Shown piece by piece: positions 36,299 through 47,097 of a stretch of 64,000 bases of DNA. The translations under genes were made by a program, and so were the position numbers. The notes below the pieces were generated by a model. That model was not told the origin of the DNA and did no database searches. It saw only the letters and a program-made list of their open reading frames with translations. The first letter of the stretch is position 1. The number at the start of each line of letters is the position of its first letter. Source of the DNA: Desmodesmus armatus (taxonomy: Eukaryota; Chlorophyta; Chlorophyceae; Sphaeropleales; Scenedesmaceae); assembly GCA_007449985.2 (NCBI GenBank), contig VIIQ02000593.1:186001-250000 (forward strand), read 5' to 3'.

Positions 36299-39200
36299 CC
36301 TGGCCTTGTTCACGCAGGGTCCCACTGCATTGGCAGCAGGAGGGTGCTGAGTGGGCATATCCAAGCAGGGTCCCACTGCATGAGCAGCAGGATGGTGCTG
36401 AGTGCTCTTACCAAGGCCCTTGGCCTGCAAGCGGCTTGATTGTGTCACCATCACCTGTGTGGGGGCGGCAGGCATGGGGCTCCATGGATGCGGCCATGGG
36501 GGGGCAAGTTTGCATGAACGAATGACGCGGCATTGTCGCTCTTACCGCAGCGCATGAGGATTGTGGCTATCTGTGGCACTAGCAGGACAAGGTGCCAGGC
36601 CAGCCGACTAGCTGTGCTGCTCCTGTCGGGAGTGCACCTGTTTCCTGACTGAGTTGTGTCCGGTATATGCGTGGGACGGCTGAGGAAGTGCAATCTCATG
36701 AGATTCGATGGTGGTCATGCGCTCTCGCATACATGATAAGATGTGTCCTCTTTTGGGTTGTGTTTGGGTTGTGTCTGGTGTATGGGTGGGGCGGCTGAGG
36801 AAGTCCGATCTCACGATTCGATGGTGGTCATGCGCTCTGGCATACATGACAAGATGTGTGCTCTTTTGGGTTGTGTCTGGTATATGCGTGAGACGGCTGA
36901 GGAAGTCCGATCTCATGATTTGATGGTGGTCATGCGCTCTGGCATACATGACAAGATGTGTTCTCTTTTGGGTTGTGTCTGGTGTATGGGTGGGACGGCC
37001 GAGGAAGTCCAATCTCATGATTCGATGGTGGTCATGCGCTCTCGCATACATGACAAGATGTGTTCTCTTTTGGGTTGTGTCTGGTGTATGGGTGGGACGG
37101 CCGAGGAAGTCCAATCTCATGATTCGATGGTGGTCATGCGCTCTCGCATACATGACAAGATGTGTTCTCTTTTGGGTTGTGTCTGGTGTATGGGTGGGAC
37201 GGCTGAGGAGTCCAATCTCATGATGAGATGGTGGTCATGCGCTCTGGCATACATGACAAGATGTGTGCTCTTTTGGGTTGTGTCTGGTGTATGGGTGGGA
37301 CGGCTGAGGAAGTCCGATCTCATGATTCAGTTGTGCTCATGTGCTCTCGCATACATGTATGCATGGGCTGTTTGCGCTCAGTGTGTCAACAGACATGTCA
37401 TTTGTGCCCGATACGGCACACCATGCAGCATTCTTCAATTGCGACACTGGCCGGCTTTGGGCCGAGCACATTGATGCATTTAAGTCTGCAACAGTATGTT
37501 GCTTTTCCAGGGTGGTCAGAGGTGTTGGCGGGGTCTGTATCTGACTCCATGTCTGGTCCAGCACACCACTTGCAGGCGCATTGTGTGTTTGCATAGCTAG
37601 AGCAATGCTGCTATGTGTGTGACACAGCACTGCATGCCGGCAGCGGGGCTGTGTAATTTGCGCAATGGAGAGGATGGTATATGTGCGGTTGTCTGCAGTG
37701 CAGCTGGCTTTGGTTTTGGCAATTTTGGTGCATACAAACAACACATGCGCCGTGTTGCAGCAGCAGGCAATTGCACTGCACGACATGTTTTGGGTGGCAT
37801 GTGGTGTGGAATGGGTTGGGAGTGTGGCGGCTGCTCTCGTGGCAATTGCTGCCATGCATGCTTCGCTGGTGTCGACACACGTGTTAGGTGTGATGGAGGG
37901 CGCCATCGCCTGAGCAGCAACGGTTCGCTGCTGTTTTTGCTAATGCGTAGAATGTTGTCCTGCTTGGCTTCACACCACTTGTACATACGTTGGTCCATTG
38001 TGCTGAGGTACAGCATGCTGTTGTGCTCTGATGCGCAGTCCGCTGTGCTTGAGTGCGTAGCACGACTACCCTGTACCATGTGTCTGTGGAATCAGTCCTT
38101 CACACGGTTTGTGAGTAAGATCAGTCCCTGCACATTGCCACTGTTGGCAGCGCCGGCGGGTTGAGGCTGATCATTTTTCAAGGCTTGGGTTGAGGGAACT
38201 CGACTGCCCTCTTGCAACGCTGTAAGCTCTGTTTGTTTTAGACCCCAGTGTTCTGCCAGCAAGTTGATCTTGTCGGCTGCAGATGGAGATGCTTTGAAGC
38301 AATTGGAGCTTACATGGTGTGGAAGGCTGGTTGAACCACAGCCAAGTGATGGGTGTTTGAGCAAAGCCAATGTGATTGTCGCAAGGGCACATGCCCAGAG
38401 TCTCATGGGCAGTCAGGATTTGCTTCTGCTGTTCGCAAGCCCTTTGTTGTGCTGCAGTTGTGGAACATACAGCACACTTAGCTTTTTGTGTTAGTGCTGT
38501 GTTTGACTTATGTTTATGCCTCAATACGTTTGTGAATACATCACTGGGGCTGACGTCTTTCTCGGCGAAGTTGAGGCACTCATCACACAGGCTACTGGTA
38601 GCCTGCAACATGTGATGCCCTGCCATTGATGCTTCTTGGGCGGATGCAAAGTGCTGGAAATGGTAGAGCTATGTCCACAACTGTTCCGTTTCTGACAGAC
38701 AGACAACTGGACACCCCATTGTGCTTGAAAGCTTGGTTGATGGGGGCTTTCTGCATGACTGCTGCCTTGTGGTGTGGTCTGAGTGTCGTCAAATGCAGTA
38801 CATTGCCCCTTGCCCAAACAAGGCAGGCGGCATCTGGTGGTTGACGTGAGGTGTGGTGTTGCAGTCCTACAGCAACCACTTGTGTGGGGACCTCGACACG
38901 TCTTTGTGGATTTATACAATGGCTCCTCACAAGAAGTAGTGTACAGAGCATACTTTGGAGTATTGTCAGTGGCTGTTGCAGCTGTTACAATTTCCTTCTG
39001 AGAGGCACAGGAAGGCTACATGCTGCACTTATTGCAACTACAGCTGGTATTACCAATTGTAGACATGATGGCAGTAGTGGTGCTTGCTGGGGTGTGACGG
39101 CAGCAAACTCAGTGTTTTGCATGGACATGTCTGCCACACAACAGTGGCATTGCACTCATATTATATAGTATAAATAACTGGCGTGTATGGCCAGGCTTGA

Positions 39201-40560
39201 GTTTGGGCAGCAGCCATACATGGCTGGCTGTTGCAGCCCACTGTTTTGTGTGTGGCCACAGTTTTATACAGTGGCCATGGATGCGCTCTATGAGGTTCAG
39301 TGGTGGTCAGGCATAGACCTGGCTAGCTACTAGCGCTTACTAGTTGTAAGAAGCAACATGTGGGAGCCCGGGCGTAGAGTGTGCTTGGTGGCCAGTGCAG
39401 CACTGAGACAAGGAGGTGCAATGAAGGTGCACCAAGCGGGCTGATTGTGCAGTACGGGACATACAAATTGTGACCCCAATACCCCGCTCCTCAACAGACG
39501 CACACCAGGGGGTGCCAGGTTCCCGTGCATCGTCGCGTCACTGGTGACAGCGGCCACTTTGCTTAAGCTGACGCGGCAGCCATCTGGAGTTTCGTGTGTG
39601 CACGGCACTGACAGCTGCACAACTCATGCAGGCATAGGCACATGCAGCCATACAGGCACAAGCCACAGCCTGGCCAGAAAACTGCAAAACGTGACAGTCC
39701 AGAACGCATGACAGCACCACGTCATCATGAAATGGTACTTTACCACCCCCATTGGTGAACGCTGGAAAGGTGCTAGGACATCTTGATGCAACGCACAGAA
39801 CGTCAGCATATATAGCCAATGCTTGCAGCTGTCAGTTGACTGCATGCTTTGATGGCACACATGGCCTGCATCACCTGCAGGCCTCATGTGCACACGAGGG
39901 GTGTGTCCATACATATTGGTACCCGAGTCAGGCATGTGCTGCACCAGGCACTAGGACTTACAAGCATGCTGGATGGTCAGCCAGAACAGCTGTGTGCCGG
40001 CAGGATGCTGTCCGTGCGGATGGAGGACAGTCATCAACCTTGATGCGAGAACAAAGTTTGTCTACGTAATTACGATAATGACTACTTCAACAGGCGACCG
40101 CTGTACTGCCAGCACTGCAGTGCCCATGACACCACTAGAACCGGGCCTCGTTGAGGCAGTCAACAAAGGTGGCCTACAACGACTTGTTAAGCGTATACCA
40201 GGAGCCCTCACACGGCTGAAAGTTACCTCCAACAGAAGCCGACTGATTACCCCCCCTGGTTTTCCTCCCATGAGCAGCCGGGCTCGTACTGCATCCTCAA
40301 AGAGTGTTTGTATCATCATTATCAGTCCCGAAAGAGGTTGTCGTGTGCCTATACGTGGTGATCACCTGGACTAACAGAGTACGCTGTTGAAACAACCGTC
40401 AGAACTATGAGTCCGACCAACACCCATGGCCCACAAAACATAGCATGGTGATAACACTCTGTTGCGCTCGTTATTTTGGACCACAAAGAGACGACGTTGT
40501 GCACCCACTGTGACCCCTTGCAAGCCGAATGAGCGTCCTGCTTGTCATCAAGGGCAAGCT
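36299..40560. other. Gene-poor interval with minisatellite and unresolved ORFs
   Basis: This 4.26 kb holds a short tandem duplication (36314-36405), the 102-bp minisatellite (36650-37358, listed separately) and scattered minus-strand open segments between 37.6 and 40.3 kb that look partly coding but cannot be joined. Examples are a Cys-containing segment at about 38314-38612 (CDEC, CAVC, CPC), one at 38592-38951 (VEVPTQVVAVGLQHHTS), one near 39650-39819 (IYADVLCVASRCPSTFPAF) and one at 40062-40319 (LFEDAVRARLLMGGKPGG). They may be a decayed gene or mobile element on the minus strand. The last ~240 bp should carry the AP2 gene's promoter. Confidence 0.4.
36650..37358. repeat. 102-bp minisatellite, about 7 tandem units
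   Basis: The landmark ggtggtcatgcgctc recurs at about 36711, 36824, 36926, 37028, 37130 and 37231, with a diverged copy near 37332. Spacing is 102 bp (113 between the first two, because of an extra tttgggttgtg; 101 once). Units are about 90-97% alike by eye. Because 102 is a multiple of 3, frames run through several units on both strands: on the minus strand each unit reads MYARAHDHHRIMRLDF... and ends ...PTHTPDTTQKRTHLV. There is no start context or splice evidence that it is translated. Confidence 0.92.
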
Positions 40561-42592
40561 ATGTCCTTAACAGATAGCTCGGAAGCCTCCAACGTGACAT
40601 CCCCTACTCGAAGCGGTGAATTGACCACTGACCATGGGACCGCACCAAGCAATAGCAGTGGCAGGTCCTTCCGGGGCTTATCCTGGGACAAGAAACTTCA
40701 AGGGTGAGCTCAACAGCTACGAAATCTGCACCATGTCAATCCAGATACAGCGAGGCTCGCTGTGTGAAGCTTCCTGTGAAGCTTCCCACTCCCCAGCTGG
40801 ACCCAATGATTGTGAATGATTGTGCTGCAGGTGGAGGGCGAGGATATACTTTTGCGGCAAACAGCGTCATATTGGTAAGCACGTGCCCACTGCACCAGTG
40901 CAGAGCCCAACCGGTGGCCCCAGCCCCTGGCAGCATGCACAAAGCAGCCATGACTGTCTTGCAACCCATTCACCAGGCTGGTTGGCTAGTGCATGCACCC
41001 TGCAACCACCCCACAACCTCCCAGCCTCACAGTGACTTATTGCGTCGGCTGCAGGCCGTTACACAAACCACCTGACAGCAGCCAAGGCATATGACAAGGC
41101 AGCTGTGTACCTCTATGGCGAAACCGCAATCACCAACTTTGGCTTGGAGGCCTGCCAGCAAGACCCAGCAGAGGTGCGGGCAGCACAAGGCAGGGCGCGC
41201 GTACGATGTACCCAAGAGGCAGCTTGGGGGGCTAGGCTTTGCCAGCACATATATGTCATGAGTCATGAGTGTAGTGCCCTGAAGGCTGCACCCAACATGG
41301 TCGATCCTGTCAATGTGTACATAGTCATCTGCCCAATGCACGAGTCTGCATGAATTGCTTGACCACCACCTGCTGCTGCTGGTGACCCCGCTCCTGCCTC
41401 ACCCCAGGTCAGCCCCTACATCGTGACAGCCAAGCGCATTGCTGACGAGCAGGCGCGGCAGCTTGCAGGCAGCATAGAGCAGCTGCAGTTGCAGCCGCAC
41501 CCGCAGCCAACTGGCCAAGGATTGCAGCTGCAGGCTGGCAGCCACTGGACAGGATTGCCTACAGCGACAACAGGCAGGCCTGTGCAGCAGTGGAACACGT
41601 ATACGGTATCTCAGCAGCAGCAGCAGCAGGAGTACATCCTGGCAATTCCAAGTGGCAGCAGCAGCAACTCCAGCAGCAATGCGTCCATGACCACCAGCAT
41701 GCAGTACCCTTGCCCACTCACGCGGCCACGGCAGCAGCAGCAGCAGCAGCAGCAGCCGTCATGGCACCCCTCACCGCACCTCAGTACCGTGCAGCAGCAG
41801 CAGCAGCAGCAGCAAGCCCTGATAATGCAGCAGCAGCAGCAGCTGCAACAACCGCCTGGTGTGCTGCAGTACTATGACCTCCAACAGCAGCAGCAGCAGC
41901 AGTTGGATGGCGCCCCCATATATATCCTGCAGCATGGTGCTCCTCAGGGTGACATGCCTGTGCAGGTGCTGCAGGCCCAGCCACCCCTGTCAGTGTCATG
42001 CGCACAGCTCATGCACAACGGCGTGCTGCCGCAGAATGGCCTGCTACAGGAGGCCGTGGGGTCAGGGGCGGCCTGTATTGGCCCAGGCGGGGTGCAGCCT
42101 GACGCGGGCACTTACCTGCAGCAGCAGCAGCAGTGGGCCTGGCAGCAGCAGCAGCAGCAGCAGCCACCACCACAGCAGCTGCTGAACCCTCAGTATGCCG
42201 CTGCGCAGTCTGCGTTGGCGGCGCAGCAGCTGCAGCAGCTGCAGGGTGGTGCCATGCTCAGCGCCTCTGGGAGCCCTGTGGCAGCAGCAGGGCTGGCTGC
42301 TGCTGTGGGCCCTGGGGCTGTCTGGACCAACAGCCCACCCCCTCTCAGCCAACTATCGCAGCTCAGCCTCTCTGTGTCAGCCGCTGCTGCGGGTGCAGGG
42401 GGGTTGGCGCTGGGTAGTGTGCCCCTGTGCATGGTGGAGGGTGGTGGTGGTGGTGGGTGCATGATGGCAGGGTCGGCTTGTGCGCCCATGCAGCAGATCA
42501 GCAGCAGGGTGGTGCTGCAGGAGGGGTACCCAGCTGTTGTTGCAACGGCTGCCCTGTCAGCAGCGGCTGGGCATGTAGGGAATTTTCTGTAG
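40561..42592 (+). CDS. AP2/ERF-domain transcription factor, Gln-rich
   Basis: This is a predicted nuclear DNA-binding regulator with a single AP2 domain. Exons are 40561-40703, 40831-40874, 41055-41173 and 41408-42592 (phases 2, 1, 0), about 496 residues. The domain is built from three exons: RSFRGLSWDKKLQG | WRARIYFCGKQRHIG | RYTNHLTAAKAYDKAAVYLYGE, then TAITNFGLEAC (about residues 36-100). It shows the YRG-type strand, the WRARI strand and the AAxAYDxAA helix that define AP2. The rest (~390 residues) is low-complexity, with many poly-Gln runs of 5-9 from CAG repeats (about 41610-42240) and then Ala/Gly-rich sequence, typical of a transactivation region. With one domain it is ERF/RAV-like or a single-repeat AP2, and I cannot assign a subfamily. 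Upstream non-coding exons are possible; the ATG is the first in frame. Confidence 0.85.
41610..42180 (+). repeat. CAG trinucleotide runs encoding poly-Gln
   Basis: At least eight runs of 4-9 cag/caa codons (for example 41614-41630, 41731-41755, 41792-41812, 41885-41902, 42120-42132 and 42143-42162) lie in the last exon of the AP2 gene. They are in the frame that gives Gln, and the same tracts open spurious Ala and Ser frames. Confidence 0.9.
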
Positions 42593-45500
42593 GGCCTTCC
42601 TGTTCAGAAATGCATGCAGGGTTTTGCATCCCGGAACCACAACAGCCTCTGGTTGAAGGTTGTGCGCCAAAGGCTTTATTTATGCAAATGGCGCACCCTG
42701 CAAAATGCCTGGGTGTGGTCATATGGCCGGTTGACATGGCTCGGGCGGGGCAGCTGTTGCTGTATCTTTCAAACAGGCTCTCATGCACGGGACATATCCG
42801 GCTTTGACTGCAACCGCCGACATAGTGGCATGGTGTGTATCTCACCTTTTGGGGGGGGGGGGGTAGCTAGAGTTTTCTTTGCGCACAATGTGGTGACGTG
42901 GGTGTGGTTTCATGGCTGTGCGGGGCTGCTGTTTTTGTGTGGTATAGGCTCTCAACCATGGTGCAGCCTCTGCAGGTTTTTGGTGACCACCACAGTGGTT
43001 CTTCTGGTATCCAACGAGTTTGAATGACCCAAGCACTGTGACATACAGTGATTGTTGTGTATGGGTGTGATGTACTGTGTGGTCTCTGCGTGTGTGAGCA
43101 CAACTTGTAGTGTGGAGGTGGACAATCTTCCTCGCATGGCAATATGACCCGTGCCAGCTGATCCCATGAGCGACGCCGTTGTTGGGCAAACTCCTTGAGA
43201 GAGCAACCTGCCATGTTTCTGCAACTCTGTTGTTGCAGCAAAGCACCAGAGCTTGTGGGTGCCTGTACGTGAACTATGGTGGTGCCTGGAGGGATAGCTG
43301 GACACCAACCATCCAGCCTTAGACAGCTGGCAACTGCCTAGTCGGGTGTGAGGACAGGTGCTTGGCATGCAAGTCAAATGCCCGGCACGCAGTGCGTGGA
43401 TGCATTGGCTTGCGTGAGCTACCCCCCTACAGCAGCAGCGCTGACAAGGGTGGAATGTCCATGTGGGATGTTACATGTGGAAGATGCACCTACAGGCCCT
43501 GTTTTCAGCCAGACTGGCTGAGCAGCATTTGCACATCCTCTCATGCGTCATGATCGTTCCCCCGCCTCATTATGTGCTGCCTTGGAAACTCCGATGGCTG
43601 CAGCCACTGAATGCCTGCATGGTGCCGCTGTGCTGGCGTAGTTTGTTTGGCAAGTTGTTCCGTTTGCAGTGCAGCTGTATGTGGGTGCGGTCACTGGGTG
43701 TAGACACAGGGAGTGCATCCAGCCAATGCATGAACCATCCAAGGAAGTGATGTGTTTTTTGCTGAATGTGAGACGACTCGTCTCACAATCTCACAATCTC
43801 GGAGATTGCTGCCGCTGCTGGTGCATCATACCATCCATACCTGCACTGTGGTACCAGGGTGTCCCCAGCTGGTGGGTACTCATAGTATGTCGACTGAGGT
43901 ATGGGTGTGTGCCCTGCAGCCCACGGGGTTCACTACAGGTGCCGTCACTGATGCTGAGTCAGCTCCAGGGTCTGAGGTTGAAGTCACAGGGTGCTGATCC
44001 AGGATGTGCAGGGGCTGGCGCACACAGTGGGGTTTTCTGCTGCGCTAACTGCAGAACTGGTGTTTGCAGATAGAAAGTAGGGGACATCCATGTCACATCA
44101 GTGCATCTCCTGTGGCGGGCGTCTGCCTCTCCCAGTGCCATGATCGGGGAAGTGTCACTGTGCACGAGCTGGCATGCACGTGGTGTTGCTGTTTAGGAAT
44201 GGGGTTGGCCGTGCCTTGCTTCTAGAGAGACCTCCTCACTTCACAGCAAGGGCTTCTCAAGCAACGTATGCTCCCAGCCAATTCATTTGATGCGGCTTGC
44301 ATGTCATGGAATGTGTCCCAGACGTCCTTCCAGGTTTTGATGTGGGGTTGTGAGTTAACCTGTGAGGGGCTTGAGCAAAGTTTGCTCCTGCAGGGACCTG
44401 CAAGACTGGCGATTACTAGCGGTTCCGGCTTACTGAAGTCGAGGTGCAGACTTCAGCTCAAAATTGAGAATGGTCAGGTGTGAAGGGATGCCAAGGCTAC
44501 TGATGGGAGCCCCCTGCAGCCATCAATAGTAGTTCGTATTGCCGCCGACTGTGTGGCATGGTGTTGTGTGATAGTTGCAGTTGGATGGTATATGGCGCGG
44601 CACCTGCCCAGTACTACTCGGATTTCAGCCTCTTGCTTAGCAGATGATACATGGGCTAGCCCTGCCAACATGGCGTCCTCGTTTCAACACTGTCAAAGCA
44701 AATGGGCTGGGACCGTACCGACTGAAAGTGCTGCCGATATGCAGCGCTGTTGCCTTTCATGGGTTTGGCCCCAGGTTTTGTTAGGTGGGGATATGTTGGG
44801 TTGCAGCCCTGCAAGTCGTGCGCTGTGGGAGTGCCGTCCAAGCAACACACATGTGGTGAAAACAACATTGAGAGGGGGAGTGGAACTGCCGCAGCATCAT
44901 GTTGCCTCTGTTTTGTCATGTGGTGTGGCGCTGTGATGTGTGCTGGCCTGCCCTTCATATGCAGGCTGGGGCTTATGTAGCCTGCCTGCATGAATTGCGT
45001 AGTTGCTGCACATCATGAATGCTATGACAGCGTTCACCAGCACTAGTGCTCCCCAACTCCCCCGGTCTGATGATGGGCAACTTCGCACTTATTCAGTGTG
45101 TTCGTCAGGGGCTTTTGTATTACATTGTTGTGCTAAAAATCGTGCCAGAAAGTTGTCCGCCCCAAGCCGTCAGGCCGTCCCTATCCCTTGTCCCTCTGAT
45201 GCTCACACCCCTCAGCATATGAACTCCGTAGGCACTGCCCAAATGCAGACAGCACAGCTGTTCACGCCGCCCATGGGTTGCCACAGAAGACTGTGAAGTG
45301 CTGGAGGTTGTTCTGACAGCAACTGGGGTCAGAGGGTTCACGCACCTAAACCAGAGGGGTGTGTCTTGTTCTATGTGGTGCTTGCTTGCAAGGCAATTGC
45401 CTGGGTTTTGGCTTGTTGCGGCCATGTGCCAGGGGTGGTCGAGAGACTGAGCGGCTGCATGTTGCGCATGCCTGGGCCAGGCTTTCCAACGTGGTGCAGA

Positions 45501-47097
45501 ACTGACAGGCAACCTCTTGAGCAGCCCACCCGCACCCACATCACAGCCGCTGATTGGGCGCAAAGCAGAGGTGTGTGCTGCAGGAAGGGGCCACATGTGG
45601 CTGACGTGTGTGCAAACAGGTCTGCTTACCCTGTTATGGTCTTGCACTTGTAGTGGTGTAGCACTTGTTGATACTGCGAATGGTGCTTCTGATATGCTAA
45701 GGCTGCAGAGGTGTTGTACTGTTGAGACCGCAGAATTGTCATACACGTGCAGCTAGGGCTGAATGCGGGAACAATGTGGACAACACGCCAACACACTCTG
45801 CACAGCGTCTGTCACTGATCAACGCATACCAAATTGTCTGTTCCAATGTCTGTTACAAAACATTTGTGTCTTGAGCAGAGGCCGCACCAACATGGTGTAC
45901 CCCAGCTGTGGCGCTGCAGTTTGGAGTGGATGTCTGGGTGCATACATGCACTGCGAGTGCGACACTTAGAACAACACAGCAAATCACCACAGCACAAACA
46001 CCCAGGCTGCACTGGAACACAAAGGGCGTGGAAGATGCAGCCACCCAAGTTGTGTCACACCACTGGGCATCTGCAGGCGGCGACATCACACGCCCACTCA
46101 TGTATAGTTGATCAACAAATATTTTTGGCACTGCTTGTACTGACTACTGTTAGTAACTCCACACCACTTGGGCATCTGCAGGCGCTGACATCATACGCCC
46201 ACTCAACCATTCTTGGCACTGCCTGTACTGATAGTAGTAGGCAACAAAAGGGCAACAGTGCCAGCAGTGCATGTGCAGCACAAAAGGCTTATAGCGCCCA
46301 CACAATTTACCAAAGCAGCTAGCTGGCTGGCTCCTGCAGGAGCACGTGCATGGCAAATGCGATCACACAAGCTATGCATGGAGATGCCAACCAGCTGCAA
46401 GGCCCAACACATTGTACACCATCTTGGTACCTTGCCTGAAACCCCTCGTATATGCGCGCAGGACGCAAATCACAGCTTAGTACACCGGCTGGTGCAAAAA
46501 CATGAATGTGCTGCTTACCCAACCACAGCCTCAACTGCTGGGCCGTGACTGGGCCAGAAGCAGCCGCTATGCTGAACGACAGGGAAATATCCATTGGTCA
46601 ATGCCAAGCCACTCAACAATTTCGCTGCAGCCTTGTGAGTATCTGGCCCTTGGTGTGTTGACTGGGCGGCTGTCATCAAGCCCACATGGCACTAGTTGGC
46701 TTCCAACCAGTGTTCAAACCCCCGGCCCCCCGGGGGCCATCCCCCACGAACCATGAATGGTCCACCCATCTTCACTCCATACATTCTTCGCTGGCTGTAC
46801 ATACCTCTTCATTCGGGGCGCCAACAGCCGCCCACACGACAGCCTTGCGACAGCCAGCAGCCCCCCAGCGCTGGCTAGCAAGCAGACACCGGCGGCAACA
46901 CCCAACCCTGCCAACCACGAGTCGCTGGCTACAGGAATGCCTGGGGATGCGCATAACCTGTGGGCTAGCCAAACCGGCACACTCCAACAGCCCACGCCCT
47001 CCCCTCCCGCTGCAAACACGCCCCTGCGATTGCACACTACCAGCAAAACCAAAGCTACAGCTGTCCACCAGCCACGGGCGAGGATCAGGTGGCAGGG
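42593..47097. other. Gene-poor interval between AP2 and FAB1
   Basis: This 4.5 kb separates the 3' ends of the AP2 factor (+) and FAB1 (-). Open frames on either strand are short, lack consistent splice partners and have no recognisable motif. It contains a G-run (42849-42862), a diverged direct duplication at 46050-46235 (listed) and several small inverted repeats (for example gagacgactcgtctc near 43769). Two 3' UTRs are expected at its ends. Nothing else is supported. Confidence 0.45.
46050..46235. repeat. Diverged direct duplication, two ~95-bp copies
   Basis: The block beginning cacaccactgggcatctgcaggcg...gacatcacacgcccactca and ending ttggcactgcttgtactga is followed by a second copy with a few changes, ending ttggcactgcctgtactgat. 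The copies lie head to tail, about 97-100 bp apart. There is no coding potential. Confidence 0.75.

Noticed and set aside
45120..45746. 208-codon minus-strand ORF
   Set aside because: It has a His/Ser/Thr-rich composition, no motif, no splice partners and no start context. It is not distinguishable from a chance ORF.
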